Shown one piece after another: positions 10,961-19,898 of a DNA stretch of 64,000 nt. Position 1 is the stretch's first letter. Each line of letters begins with the position of its first letter. The notes beneath the pieces are model-generated. The model worked only from the letters and a program-made list of their open reading frames with translations, made no database searches and had not been told where the DNA came from. The stretch is taken from contig NZ_ACLQ01000024.1 of assembly GCF_000174755.1 (NCBI RefSeq), forward strand, positions 1 to 64,000, given 5' to 3'. The stretch is from Capnocytophaga gingivalis ATCC 33624. GTDB lineage: Bacteria; Bacteroidota; Bacteroidia; Flavobacteriales; Flavobacteriaceae. The position numbers were made by a program, and so were the translations under genes.

Positions 10961-10991
10961 GATGAGGTATCCTACAAAAGGATACCTCATC
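10961..10991 (+). terminator. Terminator after the giant adhesin gene
   Basis: A 12-13 bp perfect stem (10961-10973 with 10979-10991) with a 5-nt loop lies 18 bases after the stop, followed by a moderately T-rich stretch. Its core (GAGGTATCC) is shared with the terminator at 751-789, so the duplication that made the two giant genes included the terminator. Confidence 0.8.
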
Positions 10992-11135
10992 TCATTTCTT
11001 TATAGGGGGTGTTTCTTAATAAAACAAGGAAACTAAGGGTATGATTTTAAAATATTGTCAAATAAACTCGTGTAATTAAACAAATATTAACACTTAATTT
11101 TAACGCAATAAAAGTTATGAACAATTTTCATTTTT

Positions 11136-11168
11136 TTGTGGATAAGTGAGAAAAAAACAATAATTTTG
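11136..11168 (+). promoter_or_regulatory. Probable ftsZ promoter and long leader
   Basis: TAATTTTG at 11161-11168 matches the -7 element; the nearest upstream TTG (11136-11138) is 22 nt away, a little far. The mRNA leader would be about 165 nt. It contains a small inverted repeat (TACACT-C-AGTGTA, 11256-11268) and two loosely similar stretches near 11228 and 11282. The rest of the 10944-11335 gap shows only the terminator above. Confidence 0.55.
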
Positions 11169-11335
11169 CACCGAGTCATTTTGTCAATGAGCAAAAGTAT
11201 ATATACAGAATAATATTTGTTATACTCATTTGCAAATCAGGTATATATAGGTCAGTACACTCAGTGTATGAGCTATAATATACATCACTTTGCAAGGCGG
11301 TATAGGCGCAATTATAAAAAAACAGCAAAAAAATT

Positions 11336-13243
11336 ATGGGGATAGAATTCGATAATCTGACATTTGATCTTCCAAAGAATGCGGAAAACCTAATCAAAGT
11401 AATTGGTGTAGGTGGCGGCGGTGGCAATGCCGTAAACTACATGTATAAGCAAAATATCAAAGGGGTCGACTATATCATATGCAATACGGATCGACAAGCA
11501 CTTGATAAGAGCCCCATAGTGAACAAAATCCACTTAGGGATTGAACTGACTGAGGGACTCGGTGCAGGATCCAATCCTGAAGTAGGAGAACAGTCTGCCA
11601 TGGAAAGTATCGAGGAGATAAAAGCTATGTTGGGTACCAATACCAAAATGGCTTTCATCACTGCAGGTATGGGCGGCGGTACTGGAACAGGAGCAGCGCC
11701 TATTATCGCTAAGATTTGCCGAGATATGGGGATACTCACTGTAGGTATCGTAACCAGTCCTTTTAAGTTCGAAGGGGAAATCCGCTTAGCTCAAGCGCAA
11801 AAAGGAATCGAAAATCTCCGCAAACAGCTGGATTCTCTCATTGTTATTAATAATAACAAACTCAGAGATACTTATGGCAACTTGGGAATAAAGACTGGTT
11901 TTGCTAAGGCCGATGAGGTGCTTACCATTGCAGCCAAAGGAATTGCCGAGGTGATCACCAAGGATTTCGAAGTGAATATTGACCTAAGGGACGCACACAC
12001 AGTGCTCTCCAATAGTGGTACTGCTATCATGGGTACAGGTTACGGAACAGGTGACAATCGTGCTATGGATGCTGTAAAAAGTGCCTTAGAATCTCCTTTG
12101 CTCAATGATAATAGAATCACCGGTGCTAAGAATGTCCTTCTGCTTATCCTCTATGGAAAAGAGGAGATCACCATGGACGAAGTGGCTGAAATCAATGAGT
12201 ATATCCAGAAGGAGGCAGGTAACAGTCAGGAATTGGCTGCCGGTTACAAGACTAATATTATCATGGGTATGGGCGAAGAAGAAGCCCTCGAGGACAAGGT
12301 TATGGTTACAGTCGTAGCCACTGGTTTCTCTACCGAACAACAACATGAGATTATTGATGTAGAACCTAAGAAAATAGTCCATTCCTTGGATGAAAATACA
12401 CCTTTTGTTCAGGAATTGGATACTACTTCTTCTTTTACCGATATTTCTTTTGAAAATTCTCTAAAGAGAAAGCAACAAGATCAGAGTGAAAGTGTGCCTT
12501 CCTTTACTACACCTCAGGCTACAGTCTCTCAGCCTATTAGAAGTGAAGTAGGGATCACTCTCCATGCTCCTGAAAAAAAAACTAATTCTATAACTATTGA
12601 TGACTCTCTATATAGAGTGCCTGTGCAGTATGAGGTAGTAGAGCGCTTTGTTGCAGCTCCTCAGGAAGAGTTTGTAATATATCAAGAAAAAAAAACAACT
12701 CCTAAGCCTCAGCCAGTACAACCTTTGCAGGTAGAAAGAGAGGTAATCGTAATGGAACCTCAACGCCCTCAGGCATCTGTTACAAAACAAAAAGCAGTAA
12801 TGTCAGCTATGGCAGAAGAGGATGCCAAGATAGTACACAATCTCAATGATTATCTGGAGGTGGAAGAAATGCTTATTCACGCTCATTCTCCACAGCCAGA
12901 GGAAAAAATCGATGAGGAGTTCAGAGCCGAAATACGTGTGAAAGAAACTACTTCACCTAAGGAGCAGCCTAAGGAAGAAAACCAAAATGCTTACCTCGCA
13001 GCTCTGAAAGAAAATGCGGCTAACAGAAGAACAACTTTCAAGAATATGAGCCATCAGTTCTCTAATCAGAATAATTACAGATTGGAGGATTTGGAGAATA
13101 CCCCTGCATATATGAGGAAAAATGTTGATATTTCGTCCTCTTCTCAGGCTTCTGCCGTCTCACGTAGTACAATTAGCTTAGACTCTAACAATGTAACTCA
13201 GATTCGTGAGAACAATAGCTTCTTACATGACAATGTAGATTAA
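11336..13243 (+). CDS. ftsZ: Cell division protein FtsZ
   Basis: Tubulin-like GTPase that polymerises into the division ring. The GTP-binding signature GGGTGTG lies at residues 113-119 after the N-terminal GVGGGGGNAV loop, and the T7-loop region (NIDLRDAHTVLSNSGTA) is present. The globular part ends near residue 330; the remaining ~300 residues are Gln/Glu/Pro-rich and look disordered, which makes the protein much longer (635 aa) than the ~380-aa enterobacterial form, as is common in Bacteroidota. A conserved C-terminal-peptide-like motif (LEDLENTPAYMRK) sits about 45 residues before the end rather than at it. The usual neighbour ftsA is not upstream; a giant adhesin gene is there instead. 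Confidence 0.97.
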   Translation: MGIEFDNLTFDLPKNAENLIKVIGVGGGGGNAVNYMYKQNIKGVDYIICNTDRQALDKSPIVNKIHLGIELTEGLGAGSNPEVGEQSAMESIEEIKAMLGTNTKMAFITAGMGGGTGTGAAPIIAKICRDMGILTVGIVTSPFKFEGEIRLAQAQKGIENLRKQLDSLIVINNNKLRDTYGNLGIKTGFAKADEVLTIAAKGIAEVITKDFEVNIDLRDAHTVLSNSGTAIMGTGYGTGDNRAMDAVKSALESPLLNDNRITGAKNVLLLILYGKEEITMDEVAEINEYIQKEAGNSQELAAGYKTNIIMGMGEEEALEDKVMVTVVATGFSTEQQHEIIDVEPKKIVHSLDENTPFVQELDTTSSFTDISFENSLKRKQQDQSESVPSFTTPQATVSQPIRSEVGITLHAPEKKTNSITIDDSLYRVPVQYEVVERFVAAPQEEFVIYQEKKTTPKPQPVQPLQVEREVIVMEPQRPQASVTKQKAVMSAMAEEDAKIVHNLNDYLEVEEMLIHAHSPQPEEKIDEEFRAEIRVKETTSPKEQPKEENQNAYLAALKENAANRRTTFKNMSHQFSNQNNYRLEDLENTPAYMRKNVDISSSSQASAVSRSTISLDSNNVTQIRENNSFLHDNVD

Positions 13244-13273
13244 TGTTATAAAAGTTAAATTTCAGTATCAGAC

Positions 13274-13305
13274 AAAAAACAGTTAATGCAAATTAGCTGT
13301 TTTTT
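13274..13305 (+). terminator. ftsZ terminator
   Basis: A 14-bp stem with one G-U pair (13274-13287 with 13292-13305), a GCAA loop and a terminal T run lie in the short gap before hisS. Confidence 0.85.
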
Positions 13306-13323
13306 GTTACAATAACTATTACA

Positions 13324-14688
13324 ATGCAAAAACCAAGCATACCCAAAGGAACGCGTGACTTCTCTCCTTCGGAGGTGGCCAAGCGCAATTATATTGTACA
13401 AACAATCCGAAAGAATTTCGAACAATTTGGATTCCAACCTATAGAGACTCCTTGTTTTGAAAAAACAGAAACGCTTATGGGCAAATATGGAGAGGAAGGA
13501 GATCGATTGATTTTTAGAATTTTAGATGCAGGAGATTTCCTCTCAGAAGTCCCTGCCGAGGTATATCAGTCAGCCAATAGTGCTAAGCTGGCGCCTTATA
13601 TAAGTGGAAAGGCGCTCCGTTATGATCTTACGGTGCCTTTTGCTCGCTATGTAGTACAGCATCAGAATGAGATAAGTTTCCCTTTCAAGCGTTATCAGAT
13701 TCAGCCCGTATGGCGTGCAGATCGCCCTCAGAAAGGGCGCTATCGTGAGTTCTATCAGTGCGATGCCGATGTGGTAGGCGCAAGGGGGCTTTGGCAGGAA
13801 GTGGAGTTCGTACAGCTCTATGATAGGGTCTTTACCGACCTACAAGTAAAAGGGGTTACTATCAAGATGAACCACCGAAAGATTCTCTCTGGCTTTGCTG
13901 AAATTATTGGGGCTCCAGATAAGTTGATTGACTTTACAGTAGCCTTGGACAAGCTCGATAAGATAGGCAAGGAGAAAGTCGAAGAGGAAATGATCCAAAG
14001 AGGAATTACCCCTGAGGCTATTGCCAAGATACAGCCTGTATTCTCTCTTGAGGGGGATTTCTCTCAGAAAATAGCACAGCTCAAGGACATCCTTTCTACT
14101 TCTCCTACAGGGCTGGAGGGAATTGCTGACTTAGAGTTTATCTATACTCAGACTCAGCTATTGGGTTTACAAACGGCTGCTCTGGAGTTGGAGGTAACAC
14201 TTGCTCGCGGTCTGAACTATTATACTGGGGCTATTTTCGAGGTAGCCGCACCCAAAGAGGTTGCTTTAGGATCTATAGGCGGTGGGGGGCGCTATGACGA
14301 ACTCACTGAGATATTCGGCCTTAAGGGCATGAGTGGGATAGGTATTTCTTTTGGTTTGGATAGGATATACCTTGTCTTAGAACAATTGGATTTGTTCCCC
14401 AAGACTTTGGATAATACGCTCGATGTGCTCTGTATCAACTTTGGAGAAAAAGAGGCGTTGGCGTCTTTCAAGGTAATACAACAATTACGAGCAAAAGGTT
14501 ATAGAGCAGAACTCTATCCGGAATCTACTAAGCTTAAGAAACAATTGTCCTATGCCGATAGTAGGCAAGTAAGGTATGTGATACTTATAGGCGAAGAGGA
14601 ACTAAGCAATGCAACGGCTGTACTGAAGAATATGCTTACAGGCGAACAAAATACCTATCCTTTGCAAGAGATAGTCAATCATATATAA
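13324..14688 (+). CDS. hisS: Histidyl-tRNA synthetase
   Basis: Charges tRNA-His with histidine in the cytosol. Class II motif 2 is visible in FKRYQIQPVWRADRP..GRYREFYQCDADVVG (about residues 120-150), the histidine-specific LARGLNYYTGAIFE follows near residue 295, and motif 3 lies in GGGGRYDEL...GISFGLDRI. The C-terminal ~90 residues are the anticodon-binding domain. At 454 aa it is normal length for Flavobacteriia. It is separated from ftsZ by a terminator, so it is transcribed on its own; it converges on the ferredoxin-NADP reductase gene. Confidence 0.97.
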   Translation: MQKPSIPKGTRDFSPSEVAKRNYIVQTIRKNFEQFGFQPIETPCFEKTETLMGKYGEEGDRLIFRILDAGDFLSEVPAEVYQSANSAKLAPYISGKALRYDLTVPFARYVVQHQNEISFPFKRYQIQPVWRADRPQKGRYREFYQCDADVVGARGLWQEVEFVQLYDRVFTDLQVKGVTIKMNHRKILSGFAEIIGAPDKLIDFTVALDKLDKIGKEKVEEEMIQRGITPEAIAKIQPVFSLEGDFSQKIAQLKDILSTSPTGLEGIADLEFIYTQTQLLGLQTAALELEVTLARGLNYYTGAIFEVAAPKEVALGSIGGGGRYDELTEIFGLKGMSGIGISFGLDRIYLVLEQLDLFPKTLDNTLDVLCINFGEKEALASFKVIQQLRAKGYRAELYPESTKLKKQLSYADSRQVRYVILIGEEELSNATAVLKNMLTGEQNTYPLQEIVNHI

Positions 14689-14708
14689 TATGCCAATATA
14701 AATGTAAA

Positions 14709-14743
14709 AGAGGCTGTCCCTATATGGGATAGCCTCTATTTTT
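14709..14743 (+). terminator. hisS terminator, probably bidirectional
   Basis: A 12-bp stem (14709-14720 with 14726-14737, one G-U pair) and 5-nt loop are followed by a T run at 14739-14743. It lies between the converging hisS and ferredoxin-NADP reductase genes. Confidence 0.85.
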
Positions 14744-14773
14744 ATATTTTGATAAGTATCAAATTTCCATTCT

Positions 14774-15826
14774 TTATTCTATAGATTGAATGACTGCTTT
14801 TTCAGCTTCTTTACGGGAGCCATCAAAGCCATCAACACCTGCTACAGTGGTGTATTTCAGTACATACTTCTTGGTAGGGTAGAGGCGGTTATAGACTCCT
14901 TGGCACATCAGGGTAGCTTCATGGAAGCCACATAGGATTAGCTTGAGCTTTCCTGGGTAGGTATTTACATCGCCTATCGCATAGACCCCTTCTATATTTG
15001 TTTGGTAATCAAGAGCATTATTTACCTTGATGGCATTTCTTTCTATCTCCAATCCCCAATCTGCGATAGGCCCTAACTTAGGAGTAAGTCCAAAGAGGGG
15101 AATAAAGTAGTCGGTAGGGAGTTCCTCTTGCGCACCTTCCTTTTCAAGGACTACCGCTGAGAGTTTTCCCTCTCCCTTTAGGCCTACCACCTCACAAGGG
15201 GTGATAAGGTTGATCTTGCCTGCTGCTTTGAGTTCTTTGACTTTTTCTACCGAATCCAAGGCTGCACGGAACTCATTGCGACGATGTACTAAGGTCACCG
15301 ACTGTGCGATGCTGGATAGGTAGATACTCCAGTCAAGGGCAGAATCTCCTCCTCCGGCAATCACTACTCGCTTGCCCGCAAAGCGTTCAGGGTTCTTTAC
15401 AAAATATTCTACTCCCTTATCCTCATAATCAGCCAGATTGCTGATCTCGGGCTTGCGTGGTTCGAAGGTTCCTAAGCCTCCTGCGATAGCCACCGCTTTA
15501 CCTTTCACTTGGGTACCCTTGTCGGTGGTGACGATAAAGGTATCATCGGCTTGTTTTTCCAAGGTTACAGCTGTCTCCGATAGGGTAAATTCAGGTTGGA
15601 ACTGTTTGATCTGCTCCATGAGGTTGTCTATCAGTTCTCCAGCTCCTACACTGGGGTATCCTGGAATATCAAAGATAGGTTTTTTGGGATAAAGCTCTGT
15701 AAGCTGACCCCCTGGCTGTGGTAGGGTGTCTATTAGGTGGCACTTAAGGCGCAAAAGACCTGCTTCAAATACGGCAAAGAGTCCTGTAGGTCCCGCCCCT
15801 ATGATGATAATATCTGTTTCTTTCAT
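14774..15826 (-). CDS. Ferredoxin/flavodoxin-NADP reductase, type 2 (thioredoxin-reductase-like)
   Basis: FAD flavoprotein that moves electrons between NADPH and ferredoxin or flavodoxin. The FAD-binding IIIIGAGPTG is at the N-terminus, the PGGQLTELYP segment is typical of the YumC-like FNR2 family, and the NADPH-binding VIAGGGDSALDW lies mid-protein. The CxxC of true thioredoxin reductases is missing. The frame opens earlier, at 15856, but the -7 box TATTTTTG (complement of 15846-15853) lies inside that extension, so the ATG at 15826 (MKETDIII) is the likely start, giving 350 aa. It converges on hisS. Confidence 0.93.
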   Translation of the reverse strand: MKETDIIIIGAGPTGLFAVFEAGLLRLKCHLIDTLPQPGGQLTELYPKKPIFDIPGYPSVGAGELIDNLMEQIKQFQPEFTLSETAVTLEKQADDTFIVTTDKGTQVKGKAVAIAGGLGTFEPRKPEISNLADYEDKGVEYFVKNPERFAGKRVVIAGGGDSALDWSIYLSSIAQSVTLVHRRNEFRAALDSVEKVKELKAAGKINLITPCEVVGLKGEGKLSAVVLEKEGAQEELPTDYFIPLFGLTPKLGPIADWGLEIERNAIKVNNALDYQTNIEGVYAIGDVNTYPGKLKLILCGFHEATLMCQGVYNRLYPTKKYVLKYTTVAGVDGFDGSRKEAEKAVIQSIE

Positions 15827-15845
15827 GAAAGTTGATTTGATGGTG

Positions 15846-15853
15846 CAAAAATA
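15846..15853 (-). promoter_or_regulatory. -7 promoter element that fixes the ferredoxin-NADP reductase start
   Basis: Read on the minus strand this is TATTTTTG, matching TAnnTTTG. Transcription would begin near 15840, downstream of the longest possible start codon. No good -33 TTG was found at the expected spacing. Confidence 0.55.
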
Positions 15854-15922
15854 CAAATTTTAATTGTTAATGGTTAATGGCCTTTTGTTAATTTCTAACC
15901 ACGCTTCATTTTTTTTCACTCT

Positions 15923-15988
15923 TTACTTGAGCTGGTAACCACTGAGGGTAACAAAGACAATCATTACTATACAGAAGATCCATTTCAT
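15923..15988 (-). CDS. Possible 21-residue membrane peptide after birA
   Basis: ATG at 15988, 11 nt after the birA stop, opens a 21-codon frame ending at TAA (15923-15925). The peptide MKWIFCIVMIVFVTLSGYQL + K is almost wholly a single hydrophobic span. It lies in birA's direction and would be made from the birA transcript. It is too short to be certain; no ribosome-binding site is seen, but those are weak throughout Bacteroidota. Function unknown. Confidence 0.35.
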   Translation of the reverse strand: MKWIFCIVMIVFVTLSGYQLK

Positions 15989-15999
15989 AAGATAAGAGG

Positions 16000-16731
16000 T
16001 TAGTAGAGTAATTTGATTTCTTTAAGGGAGAAGGAGCTCATTAGGGCATCTTCCTGTTCTACTTGGAGTTGCCCATTATGACTTACGCCCCTGATGTAGC
16101 CCATAAAGCGTTCTCCATTGGGATATTCGAAGGTGGAGGGCTTGTCCTTGCGGAACAGGTGGGTGTGGTATTCGTCCAACATGGTCTCAAAGCGAGTAGG
16201 GGAGAGGCTCTTGAGTGATACCTCCAACTCTTGGCATATAAGAAGTAATACTTCTTCTAAGTCAAAAGGGTGTCCCATGATTTTTTGTAAAGAGGATACA
16301 TTGGGTAAATCGTTAAAAAATACTTGGTTTACATTCAGTCCTATGCCTATAATAGAGGAGCTAATTTGCTCTTTGTGTAGGGTATTTTCTATAAGGATTC
16401 CACAGATTTTCTTCTTTGATGACAAAATGTCATTTGCCCACTTGACAGCCAAGTCTGGAATATATAGTTTTTTTAAGGCACGAAAAATAGCTAAAGATAC
16501 TTCCATATTCAGTAGGAAATGGTATTCGGAAGAGAGGTTCTCAAACTTTTTCAAAACACTGAATGTTAGGTTCTTACCTGGCTCAGAAATCCATTTAGCT
16601 CCTTGTTGTCCTCTCCCTTGTGTCTGTGAGAGAGCCCATATACAGCTCAGGTCTTTTACTTGTTTTTCTTTTAAGAGATTTTTTAGATATGTATTGGTAG
16701 AATTTGTGGCATTAAGTTTGATAATTTCCAT
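16000..16731 (-). CDS. birA: Biotin-[acetyl-CoA-carboxylase] ligase
   Basis: Joins biotin via biotinyl-AMP to the biotin carboxyl carrier of acetyl-CoA carboxylase and similar enzymes. The biotin/ATP-binding GRGQQGAKW near residue 40, the KWANDI motif (KWPND in most relatives) and KICGILIEN are all visible. At 243 aa there is no N-terminal helix-turn-helix, so this is the catalytic-only group I form, not a repressor. Its start lies only 47 nt from that of rsfS and the two promoters overlap head to head. Confidence 0.95.
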   Translation of the reverse strand: MEIIKLNATNSTNTYLKNLLKEKQVKDLSCIWALSQTQGRGQQGAKWISEPGKNLTFSVLKKFENLSSEYHFLLNMEVSLAIFRALKKLYIPDLAVKWANDILSSKKKICGILIENTLHKEQISSSIIGIGLNVNQVFFNDLPNVSSLQKIMGHPFDLEEVLLLICQELEVSLKSLSPTRFETMLDEYHTHLFRKDKPSTFEYPNGERFMGYIRGVSHNGQLQVEQEDALMSSFSLKEIKLLY

Positions 16732-16748
16732 AAAATGTTATACCTTTG
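16718..16748 (+). promoter_or_regulatory. rsfS-ftsH promoter
   Basis: TTG at 16718-16720, a 20-nt spacer and TACCTTTG at 16741-16748. The -33 part lies inside the 5' end of birA. Confidence 0.8.
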
Positions 16749-16756
16749 TCGCTTTG

Positions 16757-16764
16757 CAAAAGTA
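16757..16764 (-). promoter_or_regulatory. Probable birA -7 element
   Basis: The minus strand reads TACTTTTG (TAnnTTTG). It lies 9 nt from the plus-strand -7 box of rsfS, so both polymerases would occupy the same DNA. No clear -33 element was found for this side. Confidence 0.5.
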
Positions 16765-16778
16765 ATTAAAAAAATTGA

Positions 16779-17135
16779 ATGTCAGAAAAAAATAACACAG
16801 AACAAATGTTGTCTTCCATACTGGAAGGAATACTAAAAGTAAAGGGTCAGGATATCACTATTTTAGATCTTAGATCTATTGAGAATGCAGTATGTAGCTA
16901 CTTTGTCATCTGCACAGGGGGCTCCAATACCCAAGTGTCGGCTATCTCTGGAGCAGTACAGAGACAGACTCCTCAGAAACCATGGCATGTAGAAGGCGAG
17001 CAGAATGCTGAGTGGATTCTCCTGGACTATGTGGATATAGTGGTGCATGTCTTCCAAAAACCTATACGCGAATACTATGATATAGAAGGCCTATGGGGTG
17101 ATGCTAAAATTACTCATATAAAAACGAATGAATAG
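16779..17135 (+). CDS. rsfS: Ribosomal silencing factor RsfS
   Basis: Small Iojap/YbeB-family protein that binds ribosomal protein L14 and blocks joining of the 30S and 50S subunits when nutrients are scarce. The conserved core SYFVICTGGSNTQVSAI and the later W..DYVDIVVHVF..REYYDIEGLW are present. At 118 aa it has the usual length. Its stop is 2 nt before the ftsH ATG, so the two genes are cotranscribed, an arrangement common in Bacteroidota. Confidence 0.95.
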   Translation: MSEKNNTEQMLSSILEGILKVKGQDITILDLRSIENAVCSYFVICTGGSNTQVSAISGAVQRQTPQKPWHVEGEQNAEWILLDYVDIVVHVFQKPIREYYDIEGLWGDAKITHIKTNE

Positions 17136-17137
17136 TT

Positions 17138-19057
17138 ATGAACGAAAACAAACCCTCTCGCTTTTCGGCCTTTTGGTTCTATGCGGGACTTGCTATTATT
17201 TTATTCTTTATCCTTAACCCACTCTCTTCTTCTGGGTTATGGAAACAACCAGAGGAAATCCCTCAGACAGAATTCGAAAAATTCTTACAGGATGGAGATA
17301 TCTCCAAAGTGGTGGTGGTCAATAAGCACCAAGCTCGTATCTACCTATTCCCTGAAGCATTAGAAAAGCCGGATCATAAGTCGGTACGCCCCGAGAGTTC
17401 TCTCTTCAAGGGGGGAGCAGAGTCCGAGGTGCCTCAGTACAAAATGGAAGTAGGGGTATTGGAGAATTTTGAAAATAGGTTCAATAAGATTGTTGCTGAG
17501 AACAACCTCTCCAATACACAGCTTATCTATAAGACAGAACAGAATTTCTTAGGGGATATTCTTATCACAGTAGTATTGCCTTTGGTGCTCTTTGTCGGAT
17601 TGTGGATTTTCCTCATGCGTCGCGCAGGTGGCGGTATGGGGGGCGGTCAGTTTTTCAATATAGGACGCTCTCGTGCTCGCCTCTTTGATGGAGAAAAGGA
17701 TAAGAAGATTACTTTCCAGGATGTAGCTGGTTTAGAAGGTGCTAAAGAGGAAGTACAAGAGATCGTGGATTTCTTGAAAAATCCAGAAAAATATACCTCC
17801 TTAGGAGGAAAAATCCCTAAAGGGGCTCTCTTGGTAGGTCCTCCAGGAACAGGGAAAACACTTCTTGCCAAGGCGGTAGCAGGTGAGGCTAAGGTGCCTT
17901 TCTTCTCGCTCTCTGGATCTGACTTTGTCGAAATGTTCGTCGGAGTAGGGGCTTCTCGTGTGAGGGATCTTTTCCGCCAGGCTAAGGAAAAATCGCCTTC
18001 TATCATTTTTATTGATGAGATTGATGCCATAGGTAGAGCTCGTGGGAAAAACAATCTTACCAACGCTAATGATGAAAGAGAAAATACACTCAATCAGCTA
18101 CTTACCGAAATGGATGGCTTTGGGACTACAACCAATGTGATTGTTCTTGCCGCTACCAACCGTGCAGATATCTTGGATAAGGCACTGCTCAGAGCTGGGC
18201 GTTTCGACCGACAGATATATGTGGACTTGCCTGACCTGAACGAGCGTAAGGAGATTTTCAAGGTGCACTTACGCCCAATCAAGATTACCGAGAACTTGGA
18301 TTTGGACTTCTTAGCCCGACAGACTCCTGGCTTCTCTGGGGCAGATATCGCCAATGTATGTAATGAGGCGGCACTGATCGCTGCTCGCCGTGGCAAGACC
18401 TCGGTGGACAAACAGGATTTCTTGGATGCTGTCGATAGAATCATTGGAGGTTTGGAGAAGAAGAATAAGATTATTACTCCAGAGGAGAAGAAGGCAATCG
18501 CTTATCACGAAGCAGGTCATGCGACAGTAAGCTGGCTTTTGGAGCACGCAGCACCTTTGGTTAAGGTAACTATTGTCCCTCGTGGTCGCTCCTTAGGAGC
18601 CGCTTGGTACTTACCTGAAGAGCGACAGATCGTCCGTACAGATCAGATTCAGGATGAGATGTGTGCTGCCTTGGGCGGACGCGCGGCCGAGCAGATTATC
18701 TTCGGGAAAATATCCACTGGCGCTCTCAGTGACTTAGAGAAGGTGACTAAGCAGGCTCGCGCTATGGTTACAGTATATGGCCTTAATGAAAAGATTGGTA
18801 ACTTGACTTATTATGACCCTACAGGCGAAGAATATGGATTTACCAAGCCTTATAGTGAGAAAACAGCTCAGGTAATTGATGAGGAAATAAACCGTATCAT
18901 AGAAGAACAATACCAGCGTGCTATCTCTATCCTACAGGAAAATAGGGAGAAACTTACTATTTTGGCTGAATTGCTCTTGGAAAGGGAAGTTATCTTTAAG
19001 GAGGACTTGGAAAATATCTTCGGAAAGCGTCCTCATGAAGAAAAAGAAACTTATTAA
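17138..19057 (+). CDS. ftsH: ATP-dependent zinc metalloprotease FtsH
   Basis: Membrane-bound AAA+ protease that degrades short-lived and misfolded membrane proteins. A first membrane helix lies at about residues 11-29, a periplasmic part follows, and a second helix lies near 143-162. Walker A GPPGTGKT is at about 233-240, Walker [10 protein letters not shown] near 288, and the zinc-binding HEAGH near 457. At 639 aa it is full length. It shares the rsfS promoter. A hairpin terminator follows about 90 nt after the stop. Confidence 0.97.
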   Translation: MNENKPSRFSAFWFYAGLAIILFFILNPLSSSGLWKQPEEIPQTEFEKFLQDGDISKVVVVNKHQARIYLFPEALEKPDHKSVRPESSLFKGGAESEVPQYKMEVGVLENFENRFNKIVAENNLSNTQLIYKTEQNFLGDILITVVLPLVLFVGLWIFLMRRAGGGMGGGQFFNIGRSRARLFDGEKDKKITFQDVAGLEGAKEEVQEIVDFLKNPEKYTSLGGKIPKGALLVGPPGTGKTLLAKAVAGEAKVPFFSLSGSDFVEMFVGVGASRVRDLFRQAKEKSPSIIFIDEIDAIGRARGKNNLTNANDERENTLNQLLTEMDGFGTTTNVIVLAATNRADILDKALLRAGRFDRQIYVDLPDLNERKEIFKVHLRPIKITENLDLDFLARQTPGFSGADIANVCNEAALIAARRGKTSVDKQDFLDAVDRIIGGLEKKNKIITPEEKKAIAYHEAGHATVSWLLEHAAPLVKVTIVPRGRSLGAAWYLPEERQIVRTDQIQDEMCAALGGRAAEQIIFGKISTGALSDLEKVTKQARAMVTVYGLNEKIGNLTYYDPTGEEYGFTKPYSEKTAQVIDEEINRIIEEQYQRAISILQENREKLTILAELLLEREVIFKEDLENIFGKRPHEEKETY

Positions 19058-19147
19058 TATAGGTCACTACTCAAAACGAGTAATTACACGAATTAGAGTT
19101 TTACTTGCTTAGTGTTGCGTAAGGACTCTATTTGTGATGTCTTAGTG

Positions 19148-19183
19148 AATATGGCTGTCTATTTTAGGATAGATAGCCATATT
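19148..19183 (+). terminator. Terminator after ftsH
   Basis: A 15-bp stem with one G-U pair (19148-19162 with 19169-19183) and a 6-nt loop, followed by a T-rich stretch. The rest of the 19058-19296 gap holds only the next gene's promoter. Confidence 0.8.
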
Positions 19184-19264
19184 TCTTTATAGAAATTATT
19201 TCTTAATAATAGTTGTATTCTTGTTAATTATCGAAGATAAGGACGGTAATATAAAAAAATATGC

Positions 19265-19272
19265 TACCTTTG
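19265..19272 (+). promoter_or_regulatory. -7 element before the outer-membrane protein gene
   Basis: TACCTTTG lies 24 nt before the ATG at 19297. A matching -33 TTG is not seen. Confidence 0.55.
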
Positions 19273-19296
19273 CCCGACGCTTAAAAAAGAAAAGAA

Positions 19297-19821
19297 ATGA
19301 GAAAATTATTAATCTTGGCTAGTCTTATACTAGCTATTGGTAGTGCATCTGCACAACAAGCTTCCTTGGACAGAGGAGGTGTACAACTCAATGGTGGTTT
19401 CGGTTTCACAGGATGGGGTATCCCTGTCTACTTAGGGTTGGATTTTGGGGTAGCTCCTCAGATAACCGTAGGGGGAGAACTCTTCTACCGTACCGACAAA
19501 ATAGCGGGTGTACGCTATAACAACTTTGGGGTACTTGCCAACGGAAATTATCACTTCGATAAGTTATTCCGCTTACCTTCTCAGGTAGATGTGTATGCTG
19601 GGGTGAGCCTTGGTTTTTATTCTTGGAATAATGATTATAGTGGATACAATCGTTACTGGGTATCTGACTACGATTCAGGCTTAGGCTTACGTGTACAGAC
19701 AGGAGGACGTTATTTCTTTACAGATAACTTCGGAGTGAATGCCGAACTCTTCGTAGAGAATAATGCCGGTAATTCTATTACTTCTGGAGGTTTCAAAGCA
19801 GGAGTTACTTATCAGTTTTAA
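19297..19821 (+). CDS. Small outer-membrane beta-barrel protein
   Basis: A clear signal peptide (MRKLLILASLILAIGSASAQ, cut before or after the Q) is followed by about 155 residues of alternating, aromatic-rich beta strands (GGVQLNGGFGFTGWG, VDVYAGVSLGFYSWN, GLGLRVQTGGRYFF) ending in Phe, as outer-membrane barrels do. The size fits an eight-stranded OmpX/OmpW-like barrel. The specific family is not recognised and no transport role can be given. It is monocistronic, with its own promoter and a strong terminator. Confidence 0.75.
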   Translation: MRKLLILASLILAIGSASAQQASLDRGGVQLNGGFGFTGWGIPVYLGLDFGVAPQITVGGELFYRTDKIAGVRYNNFGVLANGNYHFDKLFRLPSQVDVYAGVSLGFYSWNNDYSGYNRYWVSDYDSGLGLRVQTGGRYFFTDNFGVNAELFVENNAGNSITSGGFKAGVTYQF

Positions 19822-19840
19822 AGAACTTTTTTCATTGTAT

Positions 19841-19877
19841 AAAAAATCCTTCCTTGCCGAGCAAGGAAGGATTTTTT
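19841..19877 (+). terminator. Strong bidirectional terminator
   Basis: A perfect 17-bp stem (19841-19857 with 19861-19877) with A and T tracts on the two sides lies between two converging genes and can serve both. Confidence 0.9.
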
Positions 19878-19898
19878 TATTTATATAGGATGCTTCTC

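Noticed and set aside
11256-11268. Operator or riboswitch in the ftsZ leader
   Set aside because: Only a 6-bp inverted repeat is visible, too short to support a regulatory claim.
16118-16765. 215-codon plus-strand frame opposite birA
   Set aside because: It is the shadow of birA, whose motifs are all intact on the minus strand; the shadow product has no recognisable feature.
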